A model generated the notes under the pieces. It worked only from the letters and a program-made list of their open reading frames with translations. It made no database searches and was not told the origin of the DNA. Positions 8,756 through 17,685 of a DNA stretch of 64,000 bases are shown here, piece by piece. Source of the DNA: Synechococcus sp. MW101C3. GTDB taxonomy: Bacteria; Cyanobacteriota; Cyanobacteriia; PCC-6307; Cyanobiaceae. The DNA lies in contig NZ_NQKX01000001.1 in the NCBI RefSeq assembly GCF_002252635.1, positions 62,001 to 126,000 of the forward strand, in the 5' to 3' direction. Within the stretch, counting starts at the first letter, position 1. Each line of letters starts with the position of its first letter. The translations under genes and the position numbers were made by a program.

Positions 8756-9720
8756 AGCAGCTCCTCGTCGATGGCCAGTTCCGCTGGAGTGGCGGCGAAG
8801 GCGAGCCAGAGCGGGAACTGCAGCACCGGGACGTCGACCACCTGTTCGGCCGCATCGATCACGATGAACGGCAGCTCACCGCGCTCCTCGAGCCGGTCGG
8901 CGCGCTCGATCAGGGCATCAGGCCGCTCGAACAGCACCACGCCGCTGTTAGGCCCGAAATCTTCACGGCTGAGCCCGAGGCAATCCTGCAGGCCGCGGCG
9001 CCATTCCCCCAGCCGCTCCGGCTGGCCGGCCAGCACCAGGGTCTGGAAGCGCTCGCCGTAGAGCTCGCCGAGGATCGCCACCGCCGCCGCCACCGTGAGC
9101 GCATTGCGGCTGCGGCTGCCAGCGCTGGCGTGGGCGCCACGCCCGCCCTGATAGAGGAACCACTCCTCCAGCAGAGCCGCGGCAGGGGCTTCCAGGCTGC
9201 GGCGCAGCTTCCAGGGATCGGCGTAGAAATCGGGCTGGCCCTGGAAGCGCTCCAGCTGGCTGCGGATCAGGTCTTCGTCCTCGCTGAACAGCCCCGCCGC
9301 CGCCGGTGCGGCAGGGGCAGCCGCGGCGGCCACTTCCGCCGGCTGATCCAGTGGCGAGGGCTGCACCACCACCGGCTGCACCACCAGCTCCATCTGCTCG
9401 GCCTGGCCGGCCAGATCCTGCAGCGCCACCACCAGGTAGTCCTGGAAGCCCTTCAGGCGCCGGGCGATCGCATCGGCCTGACCATCAAAGCTGCTCACCA
9501 GGCTCTTCTGCAGCTGGTTGCGGCGGGTTTCCAGCTCCTGGATCTCCGCCTCCAGTGCCGCGCGCCGCTCCTGCAGCTCCTTGAGGGCGAGCGCCTGCCA
9601 GGGCTCGAATGGCTTGGCTACAGGGGCCGGGTCGGCCGCAGGCGAGGGCTCGGCCGCAGGCGGTTCAGGCACGCTCAGGGGCGGCGGGGATTGGTCCGGC
9701 GGCACGCTGGGATCGGTCAT
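8752..9720 (-). CDS. DUF3086 domain protein with coiled coil
   Basis: A 322-residue cyanobacterial protein of the DUF3086 family, function unknown. The N-terminal 40 residues are Pro/Ala-rich. A heptad-patterned helix follows (KELQERRAALEAEIQELETR, about 46-70), then QKSLVSSFDGQADAIARRLKGF, and a conserved C-terminal half (DEDLIRSQLERFQGQPDFYADPW onward, beginning near 155) ending VLQFPLWLAFAATP. It is soluble by sequence. It overlaps plsY and the DUF3119 gene by 4 bases each, so the three are translationally coupled, which links it by context to lipid metabolism. Confidence 0.85.
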   Translation of the reverse strand: MTDPSVPPDQSPPPLSVPEPPAAEPSPAADPAPVAKPFEPWQALALKELQERRAALEAEIQELETRRNQLQKSLVSSFDGQADAIARRLKGFQDYLVVALQDLAGQAEQMELVVQPVVVQPSPLDQPAEVAAAAAPAAPAAAGLFSEDEDLIRSQLERFQGQPDFYADPWKLRRSLEAPAAALLEEWFLYQGGRGAHASAGSRSRNALTVAAAVAILGELYGERFQTLVLAGQPERLGEWRRGLQDCLGLSREDFGPNSGVVLFERPDALIERADRLEERGELPFIVIDAAEQVVDVPVLQFPLWLAFAATPAELAIDEELL

Positions 9721-10157
9721 GGCGAGGTGCTGACGTGCAGCTCCAGTTGTTGGCGCAAGGTGGTGGCATCAAACAACACCGGCAGCAGGTGAATGCTGCG
9801 CTGTTCACGGAAATAGAACAGCACCGGCACCGGGTTCCAGAACACGGTCCAGGCGATCCATTCGTCGTAGGGGAAGCGGCGCAGCAGCGTCGACTGACGC
9901 CACACCAGCAGGGCATCGCCGCTGAACTGCAGGCGCAGCAGCACGGCCTGCAGCAGCAGGAACAGCCCGAACAGCACCACCACGCCGCTGAGCCACAGCG
10001 CCCCCGACCACAGCGGCAGCAGGGCCAGGCCGGCCAGCCCCAGCACCACAACCCCCAGCGGCACCCCGTAGCGGGGTGCGAGCACCGTTCCGGCGGCGGG
10101 ATCGAGCGTGGCGGCGGGGGAGGTCATGGTGGCGGCGGCGAGAGGCGGAGGTTCCAT
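9717..10157 (-). CDS. DUF3119 family membrane protein
   Basis: A protein of about 146 residues from ATG 10157 (136 if ATG 10127 is used) belonging to the DUF3119 family of cyanobacteria, function unknown. Two adjacent hydrophobic helices (GVPLGVVVLGLAGLALLPLW and LSGVVVLFGLFLLLQAVLL) are followed by a soluble part with the conserved sequences RRFPYDEWIAWTVFW and VPVLFYFREQRSIHLLPVLF. The pattern resembles a small membrane-anchored PH-like fold, which is inference. It starts 17 bases after the mlaE stop and overlaps the DUF3086 gene by 4 bases. Confidence 0.82.
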   Translation of the reverse strand: MEPPPLAAATMTSPAATLDPAAGTVLAPRYGVPLGVVVLGLAGLALLPLWSGALWLSGVVVLFGLFLLLQAVLLRLQFSGDALLVWRQSTLLRRFPYDEWIAWTVFWNPVPVLFYFREQRSIHLLPVLFDATTLRQQLELHVSTSP

Positions 10158-10174
10158 GCTGGGCAGCCGGCGGC

Positions 10175-10924
10175 CTAAGCGCCGAACAGCAGCTGGGTCA
10201 GCAGCACATCCATCAGGCTGACCGTGACCAGAATCATCACCACGGCGCCGGTGGTGCTGGTGCCCACCTCCTTGGGGCCGCCGCGGGTGGTGAGGCCCCA
10301 GCCGCAGGCGATCACGGCGATCTGCAGGCCGAACACCACCGCCTTGACCAGCATCGAGGGCAGGTCGCTGGCGGTCATCCAGCTGCGCACGGAATTCCAG
10401 AACACGGTGGGCGGGATCGAGAAGAGAAAGGTGCTGCTCACCTGGCCCGACCAGACCCCCACCACGAAGAACACCAGGCACTGCACCGGGGCCATCACCA
10501 CCATCGCCAGCACCCGGGGCACCACCAGGTACTCCACCGGATCGGTCCGCAGCATGGTGATGGCGTCGATCTGCTCGGTCACCTTCATGGTGCCGATCTG
10601 GGCGGCGTAAGAGGTGGCCACCTTCCCGGTAAGCAGGGTGGCGGTGAGCAGCGGTGCGATCTCGCGCGCCAGCCCCACCGAAAGGATGCCTCCCACGGCC
10701 ACGCTGGCCCCCTGCTTGGTGAGCTCTGCCGCCACCTGGATGTTGAACACGGTGCCTGCCGCCAGCGCCGTGATGAACACGATCAGAAAGCTGCCGGGCC
10801 CTGCCTCCAGCAGATGCTCGAACAGGTCGTTGACGTTGATGCGCCCCCTGCCGATCGCCGCCACGGTCTGGCCGCCGATCAGGCAACTGCTGCCGAGGCG
10901 GTTGAGCCAGCGCGGTGACTTCAT
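10175..10924 (-). CDS. mlaE: MlaE-family lipid ABC transporter permease (Ycf63-like)
   Basis: A 249-residue membrane permease of the MlaE/Ycf63 family, which with an ATPase and an MCE substrate-binding protein moves lipids between membranes. Family motifs include the stretch beginning FITALAAGTVFNIQVAAELT, VGLAREIAPLLTATLLTGKV, AAQIGTMKVTEQIDAITML and a C-terminal part with SMDVLLTQLLF. The plastid counterpart (TGD1) takes part in lipid import. No ATPase or MCE gene is in this window, so partners must lie elsewhere. Its start overlaps the MFS stop by 4 bases. Confidence 0.92.
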   Translation of the reverse strand: MKSPRWLNRLGSSCLIGGQTVAAIGRGRINVNDLFEHLLEAGPGSFLIVFITALAAGTVFNIQVAAELTKQGASVAVGGILSVGLAREIAPLLTATLLTGKVATSYAAQIGTMKVTEQIDAITMLRTDPVEYLVVPRVLAMVVMAPVQCLVFFVVGVWSGQVSSTFLFSIPPTVFWNSVRSWMTASDLPSMLVKAVVFGLQIAVIACGWGLTTRGGPKEVGTSTTGAVVMILVTVSLMDVLLTQLLFGA

Positions 10925-12312
10925 GGCTGGGCCTGAAGCAGGTGGGCGCCACGCTCAGGCCAGCGCCGCATCACGATCAGCCCCAGCACCACCAGCGTGG
11001 CGGGGATCAGCCCCATGCACAGGCGGATCGCGATCAGGGCCGTGTCGGGTTGGACGATGCCCCTGGCCGCCACGTAGCCACTCAGGCTCATCAGGTTGCC
11101 GAAGAAGAACAACGCCAGGCTGATGCAGATCTTCTGGGTGAACACCATCCAGGCGCTGTAGAGGCCGGCGGGCTTTTCAGGATCGGCGTCGATGGCATCC
11201 GGCAGCAGCGCCCAGGGGATCAGGTAGGCGGTGGAGGCGCCCAGACCCACCACCAGGATGGCCACCAGCAGCGCCACCAGCCGCAGCCCGTTCATCCAGG
11301 AGCCCACGGGCGAGAGGTCGGGATCGAGGGGGATCAGCAACATGGCGAGCAGGCAGCCGCCGATCCAGAGCGCCGTGCCCCGGTGCAGCGCCTGGATGCG
11401 GCCGTAGCGGTGGGAGAAGCGGTTCCAGATCTGCAGCCCCACGAGGGTGCTGATCTGAAAGGGCAGCAGGATCCAGTTGCTCCAGCTCTCCGGCAGCCGC
11501 ATCACCACCGGCAGGTAGATGAGGGCGGCGGTCTGCATGATCTGCAGCGCGCACCAGAGCATCAGGTAGAGGCCGAGCACCTTGATGAAGCGACCGTTCT
11601 CGCGCACCCGGCGCAGCATGCGGCGGGTGGAGCCTTGCTGGCTGTTGGGCCGCTGGCAGTTGCGGGCCGCCGGGGCGATGCCCCAGGCGCAGACCAGGGT
11701 GAACACCGCGATGATGCTGCCCGACAGCACGCCCACCTTGAAGTAACTGCCGGGGTCCTGGTGGTTCTGGAGCAGCAGCCCTCCCAGCACGATGCCCACC
11801 AGCCCGGCGATGATCGAGCCGGTGAACCGCGCCGTGTTCAGGCGGGTGCGCAGGCCGGTGTCGGTGGTGAGCTCGGCCGCCAGGGCGGAGTAGGGCAGGT
11901 TGACGCAGGTGTAAAGGCTGTTGGCCACCACCGAGATGGCCAGGAAGATGCCGAACTTCACCCAGAGGCTTCCGGGCGGAAGCCACCACATCATCGCCAT
12001 GGCGATCCCGAGCGGAATGGCGCTCCAGAGGATCCAGGGCAGGCGCGGGCCCCAGGGGCTGCGGGTCTTATCGCTGAGCCAGCCCACCACCGGATCGTTG
12101 ATGGCATCCCAGAGGCGGGCCAGCATCAGCACCAGCCCCGCCATCCAGGCGGGCAGCCCGGCGGCGGCGGTATAGAAGATGAACAGGTAGAAGCCGATCA
12201 GCGACGCCGCCATGCCGGTGCCCGCATCGCCAAGGCCATAGGCCACCAACATGCGGCGCTGGAACCCCCTGGGTGCATCGATGGCGTCACTGACGCCGGT
12301 GGTGGAGCTCAT
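10921..12312 (-). CDS. MFS transporter of the GPH (MelB-like) type
   Basis: A 463-residue membrane protein with about 12 hydrophobic helices, resembling glycoside-pentoside-hexuronide:cation symporters. The clearest markers are YGLGDAGTGMAASLIGFYL near the start, RLWDAINDPVVGWLSDKTRS containing the conserved acidic pair of helix 2, and WGPRLPWILWSAIPLG. Its substrate cannot be read from sequence; related cyanobacterial genes are annotated only as MFS. I chose ATG 12312; a TTG at 12360 would add 16 residues of low-complexity sequence. It is the first gene of the operon leading through mlaE to plsY, an unusual partner for lipid genes. Confidence 0.85.
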   Translation of the reverse strand: MSSTTGVSDAIDAPRGFQRRMLVAYGLGDAGTGMAASLIGFYLFIFYTAAAGLPAWMAGLVLMLARLWDAINDPVVGWLSDKTRSPWGPRLPWILWSAIPLGIAMAMMWWLPPGSLWVKFGIFLAISVVANSLYTCVNLPYSALAAELTTDTGLRTRLNTARFTGSIIAGLVGIVLGGLLLQNHQDPGSYFKVGVLSGSIIAVFTLVCAWGIAPAARNCQRPNSQQGSTRRMLRRVRENGRFIKVLGLYLMLWCALQIMQTAALIYLPVVMRLPESWSNWILLPFQISTLVGLQIWNRFSHRYGRIQALHRGTALWIGGCLLAMLLIPLDPDLSPVGSWMNGLRLVALLVAILVVGLGASTAYLIPWALLPDAIDADPEKPAGLYSAWMVFTQKICISLALFFFGNLMSLSGYVAARGIVQPDTALIAIRLCMGLIPATLVVLGLIVMRRWPERGAHLLQAQP

Positions 12313-12459
12313 GGCCGCAGGGTTGGCGGAAGGGACGACCGGATCAGGAACAACGGTCAACGGCCGGTGGCTTCACGCAGGCCATAATGCTTCAGCCGCA
12401 AAGGCAGTGGCACCGCGGGCCACACCAGCACGGCAACCGAGTGATACACCTGTATCCCT

Positions 12460-12530
<71 letters not shown>

Positions 12531-12576
12531 TTCTTTTCACCAAGCTTCTTCGCTGTTCAGCAGGCTTCCTGGCTGC

Positions 12577-13779
12577 TCAGCAGAACGCCGGGCTGTTTTC
12601 CCCTTCCTCCGCCAGGCCCGGCGATGGGGAAAGGGACGGCGCGGGCAGGGCGGCCAGGGGCGGCGCGGAATTGTTGTCTTTGAAGGTGGCGGCGATGGTG
12701 GCGAAGCGATCGGCTACCTGGCGGAAGGCTTCCACGATCACAGGATCGAATTTTCGGCCGACCTGGCTTTCGATGAAGCGGGTGGCTTCCTCATGGGAGA
12801 AGGCCTGCTTGTAGAAGCGTTTGGAGATGAGGGCGTCATACACATCGGCCACGGCCATCAGACGGGCGGACAGGGGGATGGCTTCTCCTTGCAGCCCCTC
12901 GGGATAGCCGCTGCCGTCCCAGTTCTCGTGGTGGTAGTGGGCGATCTCGCGGGCAAAGCGCAGAAAGCTGCTGGGGGCATCCAGCAGACCTTCTGCTTGC
13001 GCAATGATGTGGGAACCCAGCTCCGAATGCTTCTTCATCACCATGAACTCTTCAGGGGTGAGCTTGCCTGGCTTCAGCAGGATGTGATCAGGAATGCCCA
13101 CTTTGCCGATGTCATGAAGCGGCGTGGATTTATAGAGCAGCTCGATTGCCTCTGCGTCGAGCTGGCTGGCGTAAGGGGAGTGCCGGTGTAAGTGATCAGC
13201 CAGAAGCTTCATGTAGTTCTGGGTGCGGCGCAGGTGCATTCCGGTTTCGTTGTCGCGGGTTTCCGCCAGTGATGCCATCGCCAGGATCGTGACGTCCTGA
13301 ACCTTCTGGACCTCGCGGGTCTGGCGCTCCACTTCCTCGCGCAGGTAACGGTTGTGATCAGAGAGGAGGTCGCTGGCGCGCTTCAGGGCCACATGGGTGG
13401 CCACTCTGGCCAGCACGATGTCGGGGGAGAAGGGCTTGGTGATGTAATCCACGCAGCCATCAAGAAAGCCTCGCTTCTGATCAACTTCCTGGTTCAGCGC
13501 TGTGAGGAAGATCACAGGAATGTTCTGAGTGGCGGGGTCGGCCTTGAGCCGTATGCACACCTCATGGCCATCAAGATCCGGCATCATGATGTCCAACAGA
13601 ATCAGATCCGGCTGGGGCGTCTGCAGGGCCAACTCCAAGGCAAGTCCGCCACTGGTGGCCAGGCGCACTTTGTACAGCCCACGCAGCAGGCCGTTCATCA
13701 CCTGCAGGTTTTCCGGCGTGTCATCCACCACCAGCACGGTGGGCTTGCTTTGCCCAAGGCTGTCGGCGAGATGGGTCAT
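12577..13779 (-). CDS. Response regulator with HD-GYP phosphodiesterase domain
   Basis: A 400-residue two-domain output protein. Residues 13-125 form a receiver domain with the acidic pair in VLVVDD, the phosphoacceptor Asp63 in LLDIMMPD and the conserved Lys in TKPF. A helical linker (about 135-165) leads to an HD-GYP domain with the HD pair at 222-223 in LHDIGKVGIPDH, HYHHENWDGSGYPEGL (GYP at 291-293) and a C-terminal RKFDPVIVEAF. Active HD-GYP proteins hydrolyse cyclic di-GMP, so phosphorylation by the adjacent kinase would be expected to change c-di-GMP level. It starts 3 bases after the kinase stop. Confidence 0.95.
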   Translation of the reverse strand: MTHLADSLGQSKPTVLVVDDTPENLQVMNGLLRGLYKVRLATSGGLALELALQTPQPDLILLDIMMPDLDGHEVCIRLKADPATQNIPVIFLTALNQEVDQKRGFLDGCVDYITKPFSPDIVLARVATHVALKRASDLLSDHNRYLREEVERQTREVQKVQDVTILAMASLAETRDNETGMHLRRTQNYMKLLADHLHRHSPYASQLDAEAIELLYKSTPLHDIGKVGIPDHILLKPGKLTPEEFMVMKKHSELGSHIIAQAEGLLDAPSSFLRFAREIAHYHHENWDGSGYPEGLQGEAIPLSARLMAVADVYDALISKRFYKQAFSHEEATRFIESQVGRKFDPVIVEAFRQVADRFATIAATFKDNNSAPPLAALPAPSLSPSPGLAEEGENSPAFC

Positions 13780-13782
13780 GGA

Positions 13783-16700
13783 TCAGGCCTGCAGCAAGGG
13801 AGGAACGCGTAGCTGCACGGCCCTGCGCGCCTCTGAGAAATCAAAGCGCATCAGCTCAGCGGCCATGCGCTCAAAGCCCGCCGATCCCAGGGTCGTGATC
13901 AGGGCCTCGCGGTGCTGGCTGATGAAGTCCAGGGCTTCCCCATCAAAGGCGGCCAGCAGAGTATCGAGCTTCCCCAGCAGGTGCTGCTGCTCCAGGCTCA
14001 GCACTGCTGTTCCCGTCCCTTCCTGTGAGGGGGCGGTGCCCTCTGCCGACTCCATCGCGAAGGCCGCGCGGATGCACGCCATGGTGAGCTGCAGCTGAAC
14101 CTCAAAGGTCTGCCTGGTGTGGCTGTGGCAGAGCTGCTGGTTGAGTTCGAGCTCCAGCCGCGTGGCGGCCTCCGCCAGGGAGGTGGCCCCCAGATTGGCG
14201 GACACCCCTCTGAGGGCGTGCACGATCAGTGCCGCCTCCTTCAGATTGTTGCTCTTAAGGGCGGCCTCCAGCCGCTGGGCCGCATCCGCCTGGGTGTGCA
14301 CCAGGCTCTGCAGCAGCTGACAGTAAAGAGCGCGGTTGCCAGCCACCCGCCTGAGCGCTCCTGGCAGATCAAAGCCTTCCAGGGCCAGACTATTCAGCTC
14401 CGAATCTCCCTGCTCCGCACCATTCAGCTCCGAGCTATCCAGTCCCGGATGCTGCGGCGGTGATTCTTCATCGGTTGGCGCGGGCTGGGGGATGGCCGGC
14501 TGGGCAGAGGCTGGAGCTGGTTCGCCTGGGCCCTGACAGTGGCGGCCGCTCCAGTGGTGCAGCCGTTCGTAGAGGTGGTCCGGATCGATCGGTTTGGTGA
14601 TGAGGTCCTGCATGCCGATGCGCATGCAACGGTCGCGCTCCGGCTGCATGGCGTGGGCGGTCATGGCGAGCACGGGCAGCTGCTGCCAGCGGGCATCGGC
14701 ACGGAGGCGACGGGTGCATTCCCAGCCATCCATTTCGGGCATGTTCAGATCCATCAGCACCAGGTCGCAGGGGGGAAGCGGCTGCTGCTCCAGCCAGGCG
14801 AGAGCCTCCACGCCATTGCGGGCCGTGCTCACCTGCACGCCGGCGATGGTGAGCAACTCTGCGGCGATCTGCTGATTGATCGGATTGTCTTCCACCACCA
14901 GCATCTTCAGGCCCTGCAGGCCCCACGCCAGCTCCTGGCCCTGTGTGTAGGCGGCCGCCGCCGCCGATCCCGCGCTGTCGCCGCCGCCGAACATGGCAGT
15001 GAGATGGTCCATCAGCTCAGAGGAGCGGACCGGCTTGCACAGGATTCCATCCAGCAGCCCCGGAGGGGTGAGCTGGCAGGTGTCTTCGCCGCCGTAGGCC
15101 GTGATCAGCAAGATCCTCGGCTGCTGGATCACCGGGTTGGCGCGGATGTCTGCGGCCACCTGCAGGCCATCCAACTGATCGCCGAGTTGCCAATCCAGCA
15201 GGACCAGGCCATAGGGCTGCTGGTGGGCGGTGGCTTGGTGCACCATGGCCAGGGCTTCGGCGCCGCTGCCAGTGGCATCGCAGCACAGGGTGAGCGGGTG
15301 CAGCAGTTGTGTGATCACCTCGCGGGCTACGGGGTTGTCATCCACCACCAGCACGCGCACCTGGCTCAGGGCCTCCGGCAACGCCCGCGGGGTGGCGCAA
15401 GCACCGAGGTGAAAACGGCAGCGGGCAGTGAAACAGGACCCCTCACCAGGCACGCTGCTCACCGTGATGGAGCCGTCCATCAGCTCCAGCAACCGCTGGC
15501 AGATGCTCAGGCCCAGGCCGGTGCCGCCGTACCGGCGCGTGGTGGACGGCTCTGCCTGGGTGAAGGCCTGGAACAGGTTGCCCATCTGGGCTTCGGTCAT
15601 GCCGATGCCGGTGTCCTGCACGCGGAACACCAGCTCCACCTCCACCTGCTGAGGTTGCTGCTCGCCGACGCTCACCTGCAGCTGGATCTGGCCCTGCTCG
15701 GTGAACTTGGCGGCATTGGAGAGCAGGTTGAGCAGCACCTGGGTGAGGCGCAGCGGATCGCCGTTGAGGCAGGTGGGCACGTCGTCGTCGACGCGGAAGA
15801 GGAGTTCAACGCCCTTGGCGAAGATCCTGTCGGCGATCAGGGTGGCCACATCGGAGAGCACCGCATCGAGCTGGAAATCGACGGCCTCAAGCGTGAGTTT
15901 GCCGGCCTCGATCTTGGAGAAATCAAGGATGTCGTTGATGATCCCCAGCAACCCCTGGCCTGCGTTGCTGATTTTCTGCAGGTAGTCGCGCTGGTGCGGG
16001 TTGAGCCCCGTTCGCAGCGCCAGATGCGACAAGCCGATGATCGCGTTCATGGGGGTGCGCAACTCATGGCTCATGCGTGAGAGGAACTCGCTCTTGGCCC
16101 TGTTCGCTTCCTCCGCCTCCTGGCGCGCCTGCTCCAGCTGGATTTTCTGGGCGCGCAGGCGGGTGATGTCTTCCCCGGAGCCCAGAAGGGCAATCGGTTG
16201 GCCGTCGGCGCCATCGAGCAGGCTCAGGTGCCAACGCATGAAGCGGGTGCCGCGTTGGTTGGTGCAGACGCGGTACTCCAACGCTCCCTCGGGGGGCAGC
16301 CTGGAGGCGGCCGCCTCGTTGAGCCAGCGGCGCAGCAACGGCTGATCCGCGGGATCCACCACATCGGTGAGCCAGTTGAGGCCGCTCCAGGAATCGGAGG
16401 CGATGCCGATCAGCTCACAGCCGCTGCTGTTGAGCAGGGTGACGCGGCCCTCGAAATCAAGCGCCAGCAGGGTGGTTTGCGCCGTCTGGATGTAAGCGTG
16501 CAGTTGCTCCTTGGTTTCGCGCAGGTTGCTGGTGCGCTCCTTGATGCGCAGGGCCAACGCATTGATGGTGCTGGCCAGGGAGGCGATCTCATCGTGGCCG
16601 CTCACCACCACTGGGGTGAGGCTGGCTTCATCGGCAGGATCGAACCCCTGAATCGCCTGGTGCAGCTTCTGGATCGGGCCCGCCAGGCGCCGGCCGAGCC

Positions 16701-17685
16701 CCACGCCGGCCATCGTCACCAGGATGGCAGTGGCCGCCAGCACCATCAGCAACTGCTGGGTGAGCAACTGGCTGTCGAGCCGTGGTTCTTCCTCGGGGAT
16801 GGTGACGAGCACCGCCACATCACTCTGCGGGATCTGCCGCCAGGCACCGAGCTTCAATGTGCCGCTGCCGGTGCGCAGGTAGCCGGCCCCGCCGTTGCCC
16901 AGTTGGCGCTCCGAAAACGTCAGACCACCGCTCAAAGTCGGTCGGTAGTTCAGGGCCTCGGAGTCCTCGGTGGCCTGCCCCATCGGCACGGAGAGGAACT
17001 GCCACCCGTCGCCCCGGCGTTGTTCGATCACCAGATGCGCCTCAGCGCCGTGACTCAGTCGCTCATAACGCCTGTTGATCACCTCGCGGAAGGACGCCGC
17101 CTCCAACCGCCCCAGCAGCAGCAGATTCTGATTGGCGCGGTCCTTCAGCGGCACGGCCATCCAGGTGGCTGTTCCCTCCGTGCAGGGATCGTGCTTGAAG
17201 GGCAGCACCGTCAGGTGGCTCCAGGTGCCCATTCCTTCCACCACCTTGTTGAAGCCGCAGTCGCGCAGGAGCCGGTCCGCTGGGGATTCGCCGATCAGGG
17301 CGAGATCCACCGCTGCGCCGATGACCTGGCCTGAGCGGCGATCGATCAGCAACAGTTCATCAAAACCGAGCCGTGCAGACTGCTGTGCCAAATTCCGCTG
17401 GAGCGTTGCAGGCTGCCTATGGAGTTCCATGGCCAACTCATCAAGCTCGAGGCCCTTGCTGGTGAGCATGGCCTGCAACTGCTCCACCTTGCCGTTGGCC
17501 ATCTGCTCGGTGGCATCCAGATGCTGGCTGAGGATGCGCTCCCGGTAGGCGTTGAGCGCTACCACCTGGGAGAACACCATCGGGGTGAGCCCCACACCCA
17601 GCAGCAGCACGGTGAGCCGGCTGGAGAGCGTAAGAGCGCTCAACCGCTCACGCCAGGTCTGGATGGTGGGCTCCGGGCGTGTCAT
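13783..17685 (-). CDS. Hybrid sensor histidine kinase (sensor-HAMP-PAS-HK-REC-REC-HPt)
   Basis: A 1300-residue membrane phosphorelay kinase. In order: a transmembrane helix near 22-44, an extracytoplasmic sensor part to about 310 (Cache-like by its length and position), a second helix near 315-335 (LMVLAATAILVTMAGVGLG), HAMP, PAS (about 400-515), HisKA with SHELRTPMNAIIG near 536, HATPase with DTGIGM and GGTGLGLSIC, a first receiver (LLDWQLGD near 825), a second receiver (LMDLNMPEMDG near 972) and an HPt domain with the phosphorylatable His in IVHALRG near 1150. All phosphotransfer residues appear intact. It overlaps the binding-protein gene by 4 bases and lies 3 bases before the HD-GYP gene, its likely output. 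Confidence 0.95.
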   Translation of the reverse strand: MTRPEPTIQTWRERLSALTLSSRLTVLLLGVGLTPMVFSQVVALNAYRERILSQHLDATEQMANGKVEQLQAMLTSKGLELDELAMELHRQPATLQRNLAQQSARLGFDELLLIDRRSGQVIGAAVDLALIGESPADRLLRDCGFNKVVEGMGTWSHLTVLPFKHDPCTEGTATWMAVPLKDRANQNLLLLGRLEAASFREVINRRYERLSHGAEAHLVIEQRRGDGWQFLSVPMGQATEDSEALNYRPTLSGGLTFSERQLGNGGAGYLRTGSGTLKLGAWRQIPQSDVAVLVTIPEEEPRLDSQLLTQQLLMVLAATAILVTMAGVGLGRRLAGPIQKLHQAIQGFDPADEASLTPVVVSGHDEIASLASTINALALRIKERTSNLRETKEQLHAYIQTAQTTLLALDFEGRVTLLNSSGCELIGIASDSWSGLNWLTDVVDPADQPLLRRWLNEAAASRLPPEGALEYRVCTNQRGTRFMRWHLSLLDGADGQPIALLGSGEDITRLRAQKIQLEQARQEAEEANRAKSEFLSRMSHELRTPMNAIIGLSHLALRTGLNPHQRDYLQKISNAGQGLLGIINDILDFSKIEAGKLTLEAVDFQLDAVLSDVATLIADRIFAKGVELLFRVDDDVPTCLNGDPLRLTQVLLNLLSNAAKFTEQGQIQLQVSVGEQQPQQVEVELVFRVQDTGIGMTEAQMGNLFQAFTQAEPSTTRRYGGTGLGLSICQRLLELMDGSITVSSVPGEGSCFTARCRFHLGACATPRALPEALSQVRVLVVDDNPVAREVITQLLHPLTLCCDATGSGAEALAMVHQATAHQQPYGLVLLDWQLGDQLDGLQVAADIRANPVIQQPRILLITAYGGEDTCQLTPPGLLDGILCKPVRSSELMDHLTAMFGGGDSAGSAAAAAYTQGQELAWGLQGLKMLVVEDNPINQQIAAELLTIAGVQVSTARNGVEALAWLEQQPLPPCDLVLMDLNMPEMDGWECTRRLRADARWQQLPVLAMTAHAMQPERDRCMRIGMQDLITKPIDPDHLYERLHHWSGRHCQGPGEPAPASAQPAIPQPAPTDEESPPQHPGLDSSELNGAEQGDSELNSLALEGFDLPGALRRVAGNRALYCQLLQSLVHTQADAAQRLEAALKSNNLKEAALIVHALRGVSANLGATSLAEAATRLELELNQQLCHSHTRQTFEVQLQLTMACIRAAFAMESAEGTAPSQEGTGTAVLSLEQQHLLGKLDTLLAAFDGEALDFISQHREALITTLGSAGFERMAAELMRFDFSEARRAVQLRVPPLLQA

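Noticed and set aside
10915-12387. A 490-codon plus-strand frame opposite the MFS gene
   Set aside because: His/Gln/Gly-rich mirror of transmembrane codons; no independent features, while the MFS reading shows clear helices and motifs.
14539-16080. A 513-codon plus-strand frame opposite the hybrid kinase
   Set aside because: Antisense shadow of the kinase; its composition follows the complement of conserved kinase motifs.
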